Shown in pieces: positions 63,849 through 64,000 of a stretch of DNA of 64,000 nt. The DNA lies in the NCBI RefSeq assembly GCF_000732615.1, contig NZ_JPGL01000037.1:1-64000 (forward strand), given 5' to 3'. The position numbers and the translations under genes are program-made. The number at the start of each line of letters is the position of its first letter. Position 1 is the stretch's first letter. Source of the DNA: Burkholderia paludis. GTDB taxonomy: Bacteria; Pseudomonadota; Gammaproteobacteria; Burkholderiales; Burkholderiaceae. The notes under the pieces were generated by a model. That model did not search any database. It was not told where the DNA came from and saw only the letters and a list, made by a program, of their open reading frames with translations.

Positions 63849-64000
63849 ACCCGGGTGGCCTGCCGTCTCCGGGGAATCTCGGGTGCGGTATAGGACGCAT
63901 CGCCAATGCCGCCGGAGCTGGATCGGACGACACCTGTATAGACATCGCCATTCCGCGGATATCCGGAAAAACACGCTCTGTGGCGGGCGTGCGTCTCGCA

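Overview
The window is a high-GC stretch from a beta-proteobacterium, almost certainly a Burkholderia, and most likely a member of the B. cepacia complex on its second chromosome. The basis is the very GC-rich third codon positions, the hopanoid cluster with HpnN and HpnM, the Burkholderia-type trimeric porin, and the Csu-type fimbriae. About 50 protein genes are supported. No rRNA, tRNA, CRISPR array or complete insertion sequence was seen.

Layout from left to right. 0.5-2.4 kb: a CheY / CheC / PAS-diguanylate cyclase operon. 2.5-3.9 kb: an alpha/beta hydrolase and a small unknown gene. 4.1-13.6 kb: a hopanoid locus. It has hpnD, hpnE, shc and hpnG on the plus strand, hpnN and an mlaA-like lipoprotein gene on the minus strand, and a divergent mlaC-like hpnM, so synthesis and envelope transport sit together. 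13.7-19.0 kb: a chaperone-usher fimbrial operon, with a NarL-type response regulator, a Cache-domain histidine kinase and a second diguanylate cyclase upstream (19.5-23.2 kb). 23.8-31.2 kb: a glycolate operon glcD-E-F-G-B with a divergent glcC and two matching GntR-type operators between them.

31.4-36.9 kb: small regulators and enzymes. These are a DUF6306 protein, an isochorismatase-marR pair with a strong palindromic operator, a signal-less solute-binding protein, a GntR regulator, an OsmC protein and an SMP-30 lactonase. 37.0-42.0 kb: an orphan type VI secretion island of PAAR, a VgrG with a C-terminal HExxHxxQ metallopeptidase-like domain, and a presumed immunity protein whose signal peptide is encoded inside the toxin gene. 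This is markedly more AT-rich than its surroundings and is the most unusual locus here. 42.2-51.5 kb: a hydroxycinnamate (ferulate) catabolic cluster with a MarR regulator, hydratase/lyase, vanillin dehydrogenase, feruloyl-CoA synthetase, transporter, porin and lipoprotein feruloyl esterase/tannase. Two near-identical palindromes precede its two transcription units.

51.6-64.0 kb: an Lrp regulator divergent from a diaminopropionate ammonia-lyase-like gene and an M20 amidohydrolase; a nested inverted-repeat element; a class III aminotransferase; a GNAT acetyltransferase; a glycine-zipper lipoprotein; two tandem CodA-like amidohydrolases with a SnoaL-like protein and a LysR regulator; and an XRE / AbiEii-like toxin-antitoxin pair at the right edge.
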